Part shown: piece by piece, positions 20,460-30,198 of the stretch
How the letters are laid out: each line of letters starts with the position of its first letter
Numbering within the stretch: the first letter of the stretch is position 1
DNA from: Synechococcus sp. CBW1108
GTDB taxonomy: Bacteria; Cyanobacteriota; Cyanobacteriia; PCC-6307; Cyanobiaceae
Assembly: GCF_015840335.1 (NCBI RefSeq)
Contig: NZ_CP060395.1
Span: 186,001 to 250,000, forward strand
Direction of reading: 5' to 3'
DNA: 64,000 nt
Position numbers and translations under genes: made by a program
The notes under the pieces: generated by a model
What the model saw: the letters and a program-made list of their open reading frames with translations, nothing else
Database searches by the model: none
What the model was told of the DNA's origin: nothing

Positions 20460-22115
20460 ATGGGTATCACTGGAAAACTTGAAATAGCAAAAAATTTACC
20501 CTTTGCGCTTCTTATTTATACATTAATCCCAAAATTTCTTGGGGTGGAGCTTCCCGTTAGCGATTCATTCCATGTAGGGGAGTATTTCGCAGCCGCAACC
20601 ACTCTTTGGAACGAACCGGCAAGCAGCCCGCTAACTATCCACGGAGGATGGGATTTTATTCCGGCCATTGCGGCAAGGTGGCTGGCCGGCGGAGAAAACT
20701 ACTTCTATCCAACAATTTACCTTACTGAGTCCGTGGCTCCAGCGCTTGCAGCTGGAATACTACTGTTATTACTAACAAGAATCTTGAGGGGGAAAATTAA
20801 TTGGCCCACTATTATATTCTTAAGTATTGCCGCAATTGCAGCACCTTATCTTGTCGGCATTAGGGACCTATTTCTAATTGCGACCTGCTGGATTTTGTAC
20901 GAGTTTATGACTCAGAAGCTTTCAATAAGAAGTAGAAAAATTGCAGTCCTCCTCGTAATAATATCGTCTCTTGGGGTTGTGTGGTCATTCGAACGAGGGA
21001 TCGCTGGCGTTGTCACCGTTCTTACTACACTCTTGAGCGCCTCATACTTCGAAAAGAAGGCAATCTATTTGAAAACTAGTAGTCTAGTCGTGATTGGCGC
21101 CTCCTTAATTATTGCAATCGCGCAGCTAAGCGGAACAATGGAGTATTTCTATAATTTATTTTTTCTCGCCCAGATATCTAGTCAATGGCGATATGTGTTT
21201 GGACAAATTGTAATAAGAGATTCACTGCTGGGCATCGTATTTGTGGCCACCACGATAGCAGCCACTATCAGTTCAAACAAATCTGAGAATAGAGGCTATC
21301 TTTCCCCGTACTGGCTGGGCATTGCCGCATGTGCATTGATGATGCTAAGAATTGGGACAAACAGAGCAGACATGGGTCACGTAGTGATGGCCATGTGGGC
21401 TCCGTTAATACTTACTGCCTATTCGTATTCAACAAGAAAAGAATCGTCAGACAAACCTTCAATCGCAGTAACTCTATCAGTATTTTCAATTGTTGCCTAT
21501 TTTAGCTGGTATTATGCTTACAAATGGGGAGCCATGCCTCTCCCGGTACTTGCGATATCCTTTTCATCATCATTTATGTGGCTGCAACAACTCGGCAAGA
21601 AATACAGAATCAGGGTATTTTTGACAAGTATTTCACTGTGGATTATCTTGCTTTCTTTGGCGGAATCAACATGGACTCAAGCATTAGCGGCCAAAGGTGT
21701 TATGAAAGGAAGAATAGTAACTCCCTTAGAATATCTATACAAAGGGGTTTCCTATTCTCGAGTGGCAGATCCAGGCAATGCTTGGGCAGCAAAATCAATA
21801 CGGGATAGTCATTCTAAGTGCTTGCTTGACATGACAAACAGTGGCATTATAAACGCAGGAGCTGACTTGCCAACTTGTATACAGGTATCTTATCCGGTAT
21901 ACGCGACAAAATCATTTGAGGAAAAGATTTTACGCGAGATTGCAGATATGAAAGCTAATGCAATTGTCTATTCTACTGAGAATTGGCAGTATTTTGTCCA
22001 TGGCAAGGACATGAAGGTGAGATTTCCAATGGTTGATGAATTTTTAATCAGTAATTATCCAGAAATAGAGTGCAGAGAGAAATATTGCATTCGGAGCAAA
22101 AAGACTATGGATTAA
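20460..22115 (+). CDS. Polytopic membrane protein, possible GT-C-like glycosyltransferase
   Basis: 551 aa with roughly ten hydrophobic spans over residues 10-430, then a soluble tail of about 120 residues with four cysteines (SKCLLDMTNS, LPTCIQ, IECREKYCIRS). The first loop after TM1 (PVSDSFHVGEYFAA) has an acidic/His cluster where GT-C enzymes put catalytic aspartates, and an NYFYPTIY segment follows. No family can be named with certainty. It converges on the GT2 gene at 22105 (11-bp overlap of 3' ends). Its context suggests a role as a periplasmic glycan transferase. It is AT-rich and foreign-looking. Confidence 0.7.
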   Translation: MGITGKLEIAKNLPFALLIYTLIPKFLGVELPVSDSFHVGEYFAAATTLWNEPASSPLTIHGGWDFIPAIAARWLAGGENYFYPTIYLTESVAPALAAGILLLLLTRILRGKINWPTIIFLSIAAIAAPYLVGIRDLFLIATCWILYEFMTQKLSIRSRKIAVLLVIISSLGVVWSFERGIAGVVTVLTTLLSASYFEKKAIYLKTSSLVVIGASLIIAIAQLSGTMEYFYNLFFLAQISSQWRYVFGQIVIRDSLLGIVFVATTIAATISSNKSENRGYLSPYWLGIAACALMMLRIGTNRADMGHVVMAMWAPLILTAYSYSTRKESSDKPSIAVTLSVFSIVAYFSWYYAYKWGAMPLPVLAISFSSSFMWLQQLGKKYRIRVFLTSISLWIILLSLAESTWTQALAAKGVMKGRIVTPLEYLYKGVSYSRVADPGNAWAAKSIRDSHSKCLLDMTNSGIINAGADLPTCIQVSYPVYATKSFEEKILREIADMKANAIVYSTENWQYFVHGKDMKVRFPMVDEFLISNYPEIECREKYCIRSKKTMD

Positions 22116-22944
22116 ATTTACCAAAGCAAGCATGAAGCAGCGTCCTGATTAAACCTATGCTACCTCTAAACGAGGAGATCTTTGTAGGAGCTTTTCCCTT
22201 TGGATATAGCCTGCTGGCAGGGGTCTCGATACATTTTAAGCCAAGCTTGGGGATTCGATACGATAGGTAGGCAAGTAACTCATAATCTTTAAAGATTCTC
22301 CTAAATGGTTTAACTCTTGGATCTAGTAAGCCTTTTCGGCTATAGGCTCGGAAGCCTTGGGTGGTATCTGTCCAATGAAAGCCGGAGCAGATTGAAAGCA
22401 GGGGAGCATGTATCAAGCGGATTGCTAAGTACCTGAGAAAGGGAGTATTTCGATGTCGGCCACCTTTGATAAACCGAGAAGCCTGAATAAAATCATACCC
22501 CTTCCGTGCCAGACTTATAAATTCACGTATCGTCTGTGGATCGTCTTTGTTGTTTCCATCTATCGTTACTATCCCATCGTAGTCACCCAGCAACGAAAAT
22601 GCATAGGCAACACGAAGCTGGGAGCTTAGTTTCCCCGGACCAATCTTCGTTAGCAAACCTCGAATGGAATGGGCGCGCAAATAGGCTTGTTCTAATGAGT
22701 CATCAGTGCTTCCACCATCCACAATGATGACATCCGCAATGGAATAAATACTACTCTCCTTGAGCCGCCGAACGAATTGACGAATTCGTTCGCCTTCGTT
22801 AATGACTGGAACAACAACGCAATAATCACTCGTTTTCCCATCCCAATATTCAATTCGAAACTCAGGAACTTCCCAATCAGGAGGAAAATTAGCTCGTATC
22901 TGCTCGACTTGGGTAAATTGATTAGATACCATTTCAGCGTGCAC
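22105..22944 (-). CDS. Family 2 glycosyltransferase (dolichyl-phosphate-sugar synthase-like)
   Basis: 279 aa. VVVPVINEGERIRQFVRRLKE, VDGGSTDDS, VTIDGNNKDDP (DxD-like) and FIQASRFIKGG follow the order of polyprenyl-phosphate mannose/glucose synthases. No C-terminal membrane span is evident. Probable role: load a sugar on polyprenyl phosphate or extend a lipid-linked glycan on the cytoplasmic side. The start is GTG at 22944, overlapping the small membrane protein gene by 11 nt; an ATG at 22932 is an alternative. Last gene of the minus-strand sugar operon. Confidence 0.85.
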   Translation of the reverse strand: MHAEMVSNQFTQVEQIRANFPPDWEVPEFRIEYWDGKTSDYCVVVPVINEGERIRQFVRRLKESSIYSIADVIIVDGGSTDDSLEQAYLRAHSIRGLLTKIGPGKLSSQLRVAYAFSLLGDYDGIVTIDGNNKDDPQTIREFISLARKGYDFIQASRFIKGGRHRNTPFLRYLAIRLIHAPLLSICSGFHWTDTTQGFRAYSRKGLLDPRVKPFRRIFKDYELLAYLSYRIPKLGLKCIETPASRLYPKGKAPTKISSFRGSIGLIRTLLHACFGKFNP

Positions 22945-23290
22945 CTGCTGTCAGCAGAATAACGCCAAAAACAATAAAGCCAAGGCCCGCAACCATGGCT
23001 GGACGCAGAGCTTCATCAAGCACCACCACAGACAGAACAGCTACAGAAGCGATGGCACCGGATGTCAAGGTTGGGTGGGCAACGTTCAGTGGGAAGAACT
23101 TTAGGGCAATCGCATAGAGAACAAATGCTGCACCATACAAAAAGATGCCCAAGAGCAAGGGCCAATTTTCAAGTGCTGTCCAAGGAGCATTAAGGGATGG
23201 AAGTCTGAAAGGAGGCTGCATAGCGAGTTTGATCAACAAGCTCGCAGAGGCATTGGATGCGATTCCAAAGAAGAGAACAAGCCATTTCAT
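22934..23290 (-). CDS. EamA/SMR-like four-helix membrane protein
   Basis: 118 aa with four transmembrane helices: LVLFFGIASNASASLLIKLAM, LLLGIFLYGAAFVLYAIAL, AIASVAVLSVVVLDEAL and MVAGLGFIVFGVILL. The size and NVAHPTLTSGAIA loop resemble ArnE/ArnF and other half-EamA proteins, which flip undecaprenyl-phosphate-linked sugars as dimers. Set between a polyprenyl-sugar-synthase-like GT2 and sugar-modifying genes, a flippase role is a reasonable inference. It starts 4 bp after the upstream stop, so it is coupled. Confidence 0.75.
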   Translation of the reverse strand: MKWLVLFFGIASNASASLLIKLAMQPPFRLPSLNAPWTALENWPLLLGIFLYGAAFVLYAIALKFFPLNVAHPTLTSGAIASVAVLSVVVLDEALRPAMVAGLGFIVFGVILLTAGAR

Positions 23291-23294
23291 AAAT

Positions 23295-24125
23295 TTAATC
23301 GTCTACTGCACTAGTTCCGTAACAAGCAACGACGAACTCAACCGAAGCTTCTACTGCAGCAATGGGATCATCGGTGCTGGTGGTAAGCATCTCAATGGTA
23401 ACAGGGGCATCAGATAGGAACTCATGTAGAGCAGTAGCAGATGCTGTGTGGTCTGTTGCACCTGTACCTACGGGAACCAGCTGGGGTTCGCTTGCATGAA
23501 CATGACCGATAAGACTCCAAAATTTGCTGCAGATCGTAGATGGAATCTCACGATTAATGGACAGAGCACCTGTGTCGAATTGCATCTTAATAGACGGATG
23601 GGCAACTGCTTCGACAACCGCCGCAGTGTCCACGCTGGAGGTCATGAAGTTTGATCCATAGCACTCTGGATTCGGCTCAAGGCAGATAGTGACTTCATAA
23701 CGATGTGCAATGTCTCCCAAGCGCCTGAAAAAAGATGTAGCCTTATCAAAGGCTTGTTGATCTGACAGGCCAGAACGATCTCGATTACGCGGCGAGCCAA
23801 AGACCAGTCGACGGGCGTTCAAGGCATCGCCAATCCTGCAAACATCTTGAAGGTGCTCCAACATTCGTTGTTGAATCACAGGCTCGGAAAAGAGATTCAA
23901 GCCTTGCGTGCCGTAGAGCAGCGACTGCATGCCAATAATCTCGATACCTCGCTCTGACCACCAACTGCTTACCCTCTCGACCTGCTCTGGTCTCACCGCT
24001 GCGAAATCGGAGAAGTATTTCCCAGGGGCAATATCGATGGCATCAATGCCATGACGCTGAAGGATTGCGCAGACTTGCTCATCGTGAGTCGTTTCCCAGG
24101 CGACGTTGGAGATGGAGATTCTCAC
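23295..24125 (-). CDS. Sugar phosphate isomerase/epimerase (AP_endonuc_2 TIM barrel)
   Basis: 276 aa, xylose-isomerase-like TIM barrel. Metal-site residues are suggested by ICLEPNPECYG (E), MQFDTGALS (D), GHVHASEPQL (H) and TIEMLT (E). The family interconverts ketoses or inositol derivatives. Here it probably makes an unusual sugar or polyol for the glycan. It starts with GTG at 24125, overlapping the stop of the gene before it by 4 nt (GTGA). Confidence 0.8.
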   Translation of the reverse strand: MRISISNVAWETTHDEQVCAILQRHGIDAIDIAPGKYFSDFAAVRPEQVERVSSWWSERGIEIIGMQSLLYGTQGLNLFSEPVIQQRMLEHLQDVCRIGDALNARRLVFGSPRNRDRSGLSDQQAFDKATSFFRRLGDIAHRYEVTICLEPNPECYGSNFMTSSVDTAAVVEAVAHPSIKMQFDTGALSINREIPSTICSKFWSLIGHVHASEPQLVPVGTGATDHTASATALHEFLSDAPVTIEMLTTSTDDPIAAVEASVEFVVACYGTSAVDD

Positions 24126-24931
24126 TCATTTTCTCCAGTTACAGGGGCATCTCTTAGCTCAGTTTGGGCGTAAGACCGTACTGCCTGCAGGGTCTCTCGT
24201 TTACTGTAGGTATATCGTCCGCAACCACCCATTTGTGCAGCGTATGCGGTCTGGAAGTCGTACGAAAGTGGATACTCCACGGCATGATTTTCAAAGGCTA
24301 TTCCAAAACCATCCTCACTGACCTCGCTTACGCTGATGGGCTCAGCAGTTAGATGAACCAGTTTCAAATCTAAAGCCATTACGCGTTGTAGATCAGCCCA
24401 TAAGTTGACCATAGGATAAAATTGGAAGACACCCCGGCTATCTACCTTCGATATTTCATTTTGATGATAGATGTCATAAATAATATTCTTTCTTAGCCCA
24501 GGCCCTACTAGGCCGGGCAGGCGAACAATAAAAGTTGACGGGAACTGCTGCTCAGCAAACTCCTCTAATTCGCGACGATTGAGGCCATAGGGATGAAGGC
24601 CGACTGTTTCCACAGATGAAAATTCGTCAACACCCAACGGATCAAGAAATACATCTACCGTACTTATCAGGACAAATCTGCGACATCGCACAGACGAGAG
24701 AGCGCTGATCAGCTTCCCAATTTTGGCACGATCCTCCTCGGGCTGCTGGTTCGCCAACCATTTCTTTGCTGATGCACCAGCACACACCAGCAAGTCAAAA
24801 TCTTGATTGGCAATGCTATCAATGTCCGAGGATCGGAAGAAGGAATCAAAGCGATGCTGCTTCTTCAGCGTTGTACCCACAAACCCAGTATGGCCAATAA
24901 GACCACGGCGACCTAGGGCATTCATGCTCAT
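24122..24931 (-). CDS. NAD-dependent epimerase/dehydratase-like protein
   Basis: About 269 aa. A Rossmann start GLIGHTGFVGTTLKKQ carries GxxGxxG, and VLISTVDVF with HPYGLNRRELEEF provides the S...YxxxK-like catalytic triad (Tyr in PYGLNRR lacks the usual K three residues on, so activity may differ). It is shorter than classical sugar epimerases (about 310-340 aa). The ATG at 24931 shares a base with the upstream stop (TGATG); a GTG at 24934 is alternative. It probably reduces or epimerises a nucleotide sugar in the operon pathway. Confidence 0.72.
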   Translation of the reverse strand: MSMNALGRRGLIGHTGFVGTTLKKQHRFDSFFRSSDIDSIANQDFDLLVCAGASAKKWLANQQPEEDRAKIGKLISALSSVRCRRFVLISTVDVFLDPLGVDEFSSVETVGLHPYGLNRRELEEFAEQQFPSTFIVRLPGLVGPGLRKNIIYDIYHQNEISKVDSRGVFQFYPMVNLWADLQRVMALDLKLVHLTAEPISVSEVSEDGFGIAFENHAVEYPLSYDFQTAYAAQMGGCGRYTYSKRETLQAVRSYAQTELRDAPVTGENE

Positions 24932-26049
24932 CACCGCAACCTCGGAAGCTCGTCGATCGACTCCAGTATATCGTAGATGTTATCTAACTTGCCACCAAGC
25001 ACAGAATATAGTCCTGAAGTCAAGGTGGATTCGCGAAAAAGGATGGGCCTTCCATCATCTGACTCATTCTTTTCAAGAACAGTCTTCACCTCAAATAGCG
25101 ACTCGCGATATCTTGATTTGGCAAGTGCAGGTAGATAGCGGGACGCATCGCGGATCATACGATCAACGCGTGTCTTGAGCTCTGACTGACCAAGGACTTC
25201 GTAAGGTGAAAGACCGTGCTGATCGACCCAGAATGAATGGGGAGTGTAGCGCACATGAGAAAGGCTGTGGCAATCCTTTGCAGGAAAGGGCATGGTGGAA
25301 AAAAAAGGGCCATCCATCACTGTCACCCCGATATGCTCTAGCTCAGGTGGAGGGTCAATCAAAGCAAGTTCTGCAATTTCATGCTTGAGGCGAAGACGAC
25401 CAGATCCTTGGTCAACCTCAACTTGAGAGAGACCGCTATAGGTGCAGTTAAAAGCAATCGAATAAGACCTACTCTCTAAAGCTCCTGTACGTTCACGGGT
25501 GGAAACCCTAACAGTGTTCCCTAGATCCGATGAAGGATCAACAACCAAGTGTCCAATATGACAAATGACTCCTGCTTTTACCAACTCGCAATCGGCCCAA
25601 CTTCGAAGCTTTTGTGCATCAAATGCATATTCCTGAACTTTGTAAACTGCCTCAATCAATGATGGGTTGAAAAGTTGGCTGATCTCAGGTTCAGCTTCTT
25701 GCATCGGGGCGCCAATCTGATCACAAAATCGTCTAAACTGAAGGGGAGTGATCTTAGAATTACGCCTGGATAGAGCATAATATTTCTGAAAATCAGTATA
25801 AATGCAGTCGGTCCAATCTGAACAAAATCGTGTAAGGTTTTGCCGGCTTCGAAAGGCTGTCGTAAAGCTGCGTGGATAGTGGTAACCGCCATGAACTCGT
25901 GCTTGGTTGACAAATGAAGCCCTTGAAAGTAAAATTAACTCCCTTTCATAAATTTCGACAATCTCAACCCTCCTGACAAGCTTGAGATACAACGCGATGA
26001 CGACCCCATAAAAGCCTCCACCTATGACGCAAGCACTTTCAGCGGCCAT
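24931..26049 (-). CDS. FAD-dependent oxidoreductase (DAO-like)
   Basis: 372 aa with an N-terminal dinucleotide fold CVIGGGFYGVVIALYL (GxGxxG) followed by an acidic strand end (VEIYER) and a C-terminal GGKLDNIYDILESI, which resembles the second FAD contact. Family members oxidise amino groups or hydroxyls; the substrate is unknown. In this operon it would plausibly oxidise a sugar or polyol (inference). The stop overlaps the next ATG (TGATG). The gene starts 15 bp after the preceding GT2 stop. Confidence 0.75.
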   Translation of the reverse strand: MAAESACVIGGGFYGVVIALYLKLVRRVEIVEIYERELILLSRASFVNQARVHGGYHYPRSFTTAFRSRQNLTRFCSDWTDCIYTDFQKYYALSRRNSKITPLQFRRFCDQIGAPMQEAEPEISQLFNPSLIEAVYKVQEYAFDAQKLRSWADCELVKAGVICHIGHLVVDPSSDLGNTVRVSTRERTGALESRSYSIAFNCTYSGLSQVEVDQGSGRLRLKHEIAELALIDPPPELEHIGVTVMDGPFFSTMPFPAKDCHSLSHVRYTPHSFWVDQHGLSPYEVLGQSELKTRVDRMIRDASRYLPALAKSRYRESLFEVKTVLEKNESDDGRPILFRESTLTSGLYSVLGGKLDNIYDILESIDELPRLR

Positions 26050-26064
26050 CTGCGTTAGGGCAAT

Positions 26065-27093
26065 CTAGGATTTGAAAAGAGATTTCTGTGCTTTAGACAA
26101 AATCGAGCCTTCAACTTCTACGTTTAAGCGATCTTTTCTGGTCAGCCTGGCAGATGTGAATTCATCTGCAATGTAATAAGAAGGTCCTGAGTTTGCCTTC
26201 CGGGAAATCTCAAGCACGTATTCTGATAATACAAGCAATACAAGTGAGATCAGGAAAAACATGCCAGATTGTTGCATGGAGAGGCTGACCCAGCCAGGGG
26301 CAATATCCTCCTTAAATGCCCAGATGAATACAACGTAAATTGAATAGATTAAACTTGCCAATGCGCCTACTGAGGACAGGTTGGTCGCAAGCCGCATTGG
26401 ACTCCCGCTCGAAGAAGTGACTAACCGTATACCCCTAGATAGGCTTTCACGCAACTTAATCGTGCTTGCGTTGCTCCGGTGGGTACGAATTAAGAATGAA
26501 GTGCGCTTAAAGCCTGTCGTAGAAGGAAGATTTCTGAACTTGATTTGTGGATCAGAGAACTGCAGCAGATAGTTGACGACTCGCCTATTAACTGCGATCA
26601 GGCTTGTTGAATACGAATCAAGATCTAGGCCGGTTGAGAGTTTTGTAACTGAACCAAAAGCGCGATACAGCACTGTCCTCGGCAAGCTTCTGCGTCCTTT
26701 AGGGAAAGTCCGCATTGTAAATACTATATCATTGCCATCGGCAGCCTCCCTAGTCAAGGGCTCAAGTTGCTCTAAATCTCCATGGCGCGGGTCGAAACAG
26801 ATAACAATGTCTCCAATACTATTTTCAACACCTACCCATCGCGCCGTTAAATCATCTACACGCCCGGCTAGGGTATAAACCTGCAAATTTGCCTCCCCGC
26901 CTTCTGCAGTCAGTTTTCGCAGAATATTGGATGTTGAATCAGTCGACCCATTATCTACGATGACAATTTCGTAATCAGATACAAATTGGGACACAACTGT
27001 CCCGGTAAGACGGATGACGTCTTTTATTCGATCGGCATAATTTTGCGCGACGATGACAATGCTAAGAAATATTGGGATTTCGGTTGATCTCAT
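26065..27093 (-). CDS. Family 2 glycosyltransferase with two C-terminal TM helices
   Basis: 342 aa. FLSIVIVAQNYADRIKDVIRL and VDNGSTDSTSNIL are GT2 start motifs, and IVICFDPRHGDLEQLEPL supplies the acidic donor-site residues. Two transmembrane spans follow (about residues 235-258 and 275-297), the arrangement of GtrB-type polyprenyl-phosphate glycosyltransferases. It is first in the six-gene minus-strand operon 27093-22105. About 0.9 kb of largely non-coding DNA lies upstream. Confidence 0.82.
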   Translation of the reverse strand: MRSTEIPIFLSIVIVAQNYADRIKDVIRLTGTVVSQFVSDYEIVIVDNGSTDSTSNILRKLTAEGGEANLQVYTLAGRVDDLTARWVGVENSIGDIVICFDPRHGDLEQLEPLTREAADGNDIVFTMRTFPKGRRSLPRTVLYRAFGSVTKLSTGLDLDSYSTSLIAVNRRVVNYLLQFSDPQIKFRNLPSTTGFKRTSFLIRTHRSNASTIKLRESLSRGIRLVTSSSGSPMRLATNLSSVGALASLIYSIYVVFIWAFKEDIAPGWVSLSMQQSGMFFLISLVLLVLSEYVLEISRKANSGPSYYIADEFTSARLTRKDRLNVEVEGSILSKAQKSLFKS

Positions 27094-28012
27094 GGTCCTG
27101 AATGTGCGGCTAAATCAGTAGGCATTTGGCATGAACAGCTCAGGAGATCTTCCCAACACTATCACAACTTAGCTCATTGCATTCTTGCCCTCCATATGCT
27201 TCAGCTCGCCGCGGTAAATTTTTCTGATAAAAGCAAGTATCTCTGAAATGCCCGGCTAAATAAGCCAAGACAAATTGGGCTGGCGGCCCTAGGTATCCGC
27301 CAAACAATCTGGCTGAGGGGCCCGACTACGACTTTAGCCCGGATATTTCCAGCGATCAGGTATTCAAAATCCACATACCAAAGAGCTAATCGCTACGGCA
27401 AAGAAGGTTGTAAAGGCCTGCTTCGACAACGCCCCTTCAACTGAACCCGGACGTTGCGATCAACCATTTAGAAACTGCAGTGCCTTTGCTCGCAATTCTC
27501 GGTGTCGGTTCCCTAGTGAGCCCCTTTAGGGTCTGCGTTTGGCTCCAGAGCGATGTGGTTGAGCAGGGTGGTGGTGAAGGCAAACAGCAGAAAGGGAAAT
27601 CACAGTACCATAATTCTCCACAACCCACCCCACCAGGGCAAAGATTGCTTTGCTGGTCGCCACCAGGGGCAGGCCGGCAGCCAGGTTGGCGAAGATCACC
27701 ACCATCCAGCTCTGGATCTGGCCAGAGATGTCGCCAAAGGTCTGGGTGTAGGGGGCTCCATGGCGCTCCCAGCAGGTGGCGGGATTCTCTACCCACCTAA
27801 GCTGGCACTTGGGATCTTTTCTGGCCTGCTCAAGACAAGTGCTGAGATCAGCCCGCTGTCTACGGGTGCTAGTTGGCTTGGTGGCACTCCCAGAGGCGCC
27901 GGCAGGTGCCGCCAGACTCGGCGAGCAGCTCGAGGTGGGAAGCTAATATTTTAGCTGAAAAGCAAGTTTTAAGCATACACCAATCGGCTTTATTGACGTC
28001 GAGCAGGTATTT
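27094..28012. other. Intergenic region with one degenerate coding fragment
   Basis: Between 27545 and 27800 the minus strand reads FGDISGQIQSWMVVIFANLA and LVATSKAIFALVGWVVENYG before a frameshift, which looks like the membrane part of a lost gene that I cannot name. The remaining DNA on both sides shows no gene. The promoter of the sugar operon should lie near 27100-27250. Confidence 0.5.
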
Positions 28013-29179
28013 CTATGCCGCTGGAGTGTGAATTTCACCGTTCCTGGATGCGCCCTTCGCTTCGACCCACCCTTGATATATTTTCTCTAATTTAAGAATT
28101 TGGCACGGCCAGCTTAGACTGGAAACACGATCTTTGGCAGCCTTGGCAATCGAATAGCATAAGCTGGGATCAGAAAGCAGGGATTGGCATCGACTAACCA
28201 TTGCGTCGGTATCCTTAAAATTACAAACAAAGCCATCTGTGCCGCTTTTAATTGCAGTTCCAAAGCCTGTGGGTGTCACAACAACACAGCATCCGCAAGC
28301 CATCGCTTCTGTTGTCGCCATACCAAAACCTTCGAATAGACTTGGCAATAGGAAAATACTTGAATGCGCGAGAACCTCGGAGATTTTTTCTACTGTAATC
28401 CGAGGGTATACGGTGATGCGATTGCGGACAAAATCTGGAAATACATTGATAATAAAGTCTCGCTGAGTGTGAGCGCCCAAAATATGGAACTCTAAATTAG
28501 GGTTTGCCGAAAGAAGCCTTGAGGCTACCTCCACTATTGTTTCAGAATCTTTTCTTGCTGTCCATGTTCCCAATGAAACTAGTCGAGGTTTTTTGTTGGG
28601 AATAATTTTTGTTGACAGGTAGATCTCATCTACACCAGGCTCAACCAAAGAGCAAGTTTCAAGGCGTTGGTAGCCGTGCTCAATAAGATAATCGCCCTCG
28701 GTAGCATGCTGATAGATTACTGCATCAGCCTGTGAAAAAGCCAACCGATCAAAGTATTCAATTACTGGCCTTATTGAAGAACGTCCAATTAGCTGCAACA
28801 ACCCAGTATTATCGTATAAAGAAAAATCTTTCTGGCAGCGCTCCCATAGCAACTCTAGTCCGTCTGTATGGTGCACAATCAATGGTCTAGACTGTTTCGG
28901 AATTCTCGCCAATCTAGAGATCAAAGCTCCAAACTCGGCACCGTAAAACTCAAGTATATCATAATTGTCATCCAAGAGTTGGCCGTACAATCTTAGGGCA
29001 TCAATTCTAAACTTAAGTGTTCTACCTTTATCAAAAATCCAGCTTTTGTAAAACTGAGTCGGTTCATAGACATTTACGGAATGCCCCAATGCCCTGAGGC
29101 CGTTACTCCACGCCAAGCGTGTTTTACCAGAGCCCAGGGTTGGATCAAGGATTGTATTGCAAATTGAGGCAATTTTCAT
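28013..29179 (-). CDS. Family 4 glycosyltransferase
   Basis: 388-aa GT-B enzyme. The donor domain is clear: RLVSLGTWTARKD, then ILGAHTQRD, and the C-terminal nucleotide-sugar motif LPSLFEGFGMATTEAMACG with the EX7E pair. The N-terminal acceptor domain (CNTILDPTLGSGKTRLAWSNGL) is divergent. It retains or inverts a sugar linkage in the cytoplasm; the sugar is unknown. AT-rich and isolated from the sugar operon by 0.9 kb, but in the same orientation, so it may belong to the same glycan locus. Confidence 0.88.
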   Translation of the reverse strand: MKIASICNTILDPTLGSGKTRLAWSNGLRALGHSVNVYEPTQFYKSWIFDKGRTLKFRIDALRLYGQLLDDNYDILEFYGAEFGALISRLARIPKQSRPLIVHHTDGLELLWERCQKDFSLYDNTGLLQLIGRSSIRPVIEYFDRLAFSQADAVIYQHATEGDYLIEHGYQRLETCSLVEPGVDEIYLSTKIIPNKKPRLVSLGTWTARKDSETIVEVASRLLSANPNLEFHILGAHTQRDFIINVFPDFVRNRITVYPRITVEKISEVLAHSSIFLLPSLFEGFGMATTEAMACGCCVVVTPTGFGTAIKSGTDGFVCNFKDTDAMVSRCQSLLSDPSLCYSIAKAAKDRVSSLSWPCQILKLEKIYQGWVEAKGASRNGEIHTPAA

Positions 29180-29268
29180 GATTATTACTCCTCTGAATAG
29201 AAAGATTGTGAAAAAAGGAAATGCTTAGGGGGTTCCACAGCGGCCATCAGCCTATCCCTCCTTGCTCA

Positions 29269-29470
29269 TCAGTAACCGAGCATATACGCAGCAAGCCCCT
29301 GTTGCTTGATCGAGGTGGTGACCGTAAGCAGACGGCTGCGGCAGATGGCACCGCTGACTGATTTTACGTCGTACCCAATCTTTCGTTGAATAACCGATTA
29401 TCGCAGGGCACGCTCTGCGCCGTTGCTGGTGGGCTCGATTTCATAGCTCTCCAGGAATATCCCCCCGGTT
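29269..29470 (-). pseudogene. IS66-family transposase, C-terminal relic
   Basis: The minus strand reads YEIEPTSNGAERALR, a stop, then SVIQRKIGYDVKSVSGAICRSRLLTVTTS and QQGLAAYMLGY. This matches the C-terminal IS66 pattern (xVEPTNNxAERALR...ILTVVATCRQQ). Only this end survives. Other IS66 pieces lie at 41030-41492 and 44185-44400 but need not come from the same copy. Confidence 0.7.
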
Positions 29471-29669
29471 TCAGGAAGATGTCACCTTCTGGAGCTGCTT
29501 TCAGGTGCGCACTATGCCGACCAAAGGCGTAAGCTCACCGCGCTGGTAGTCAAGCTTGCCCGGTGTCAACTACGTAGGCGGCCAGGGCTGACTGAAAGTT
29601 CATTAATCCCGTCTCCGCAAGGCTGATGCCGACCCAGCCGAGCATCCGGCTGATGTCGTGTGGCACAGC

Positions 29670-30165
29670 CATCAGACCAGCACCTGAACACCGTTGCGTT
29701 GGGCGTAGCGGGGAGCGTCCTCATCGAGCTGCGTGTCGCGGGGCCAGTGCCACTGGTTTTCTATTGCCCAGCGCTGGCGCACAAGCCGCAGCAGCGCTTT
29801 CGGGCAGGTGCGCAGGGTGGTGTCGCACCGAGAGGTGCGCCTGGTGATCAATGCAAGTGGACGTGATGAAACGGCTTGCCGTCACGCCAGCCGGTGCTCA
29901 CCAGCTCGATGATCCAGCTGGCGCCTGACCAGCGCTCACGAATGGCGTCCGTGGCATTGCGTGCACGCAGCGTCCAGCGCGCACGGGGGCCGTGGCTGGC
30001 CTCGACATCGCTGATCTCAACAGGGAAGTGCCGGTGGCTGCGGAACTTGGAGGCGATCTGCCGATACAGCCGGCGCTGGTTCTGTTTGACCGTTAGGAGC
30101 AGGTCGGCGCCCTGCTCGGCGGCGAGCTGAAAAACGCTGGCGAGGCGAGCAAGGCATCTGGCCCG
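29670..30165 (-). pseudogene. ISAs1-family transposase relic, copy D
   Basis: From high to low coordinates: DALLASPAFF in one frame, then FQLAAEQGADLLLTVKQNQRRLYRQI, ERWSGASWIIELVSTG, then after further shifts CPKALLRLVRQRW and HWPRDTQLDEDAPRYAQRNG. The 5' third and both ends are missing. It still shows the frame change at GTTTTTC (30135-30129) found in the other three ISAs1 copies, between DALLASPAFF and QLAAEQGAD. Confidence 0.8.
30129..30135 (-). other. Frameshift site relic, ISAs1 copy D
   Basis: GTTTTTC at the same codons as in copies A, B and C, with frame 0 upstream (PAFF) and the -1 frame downstream (QLAAEQGAD). Confidence 0.55.
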
Positions 30166-30198
30166 CGTCCCAAACAGTGGTGTATTTCCCCCGGCATC

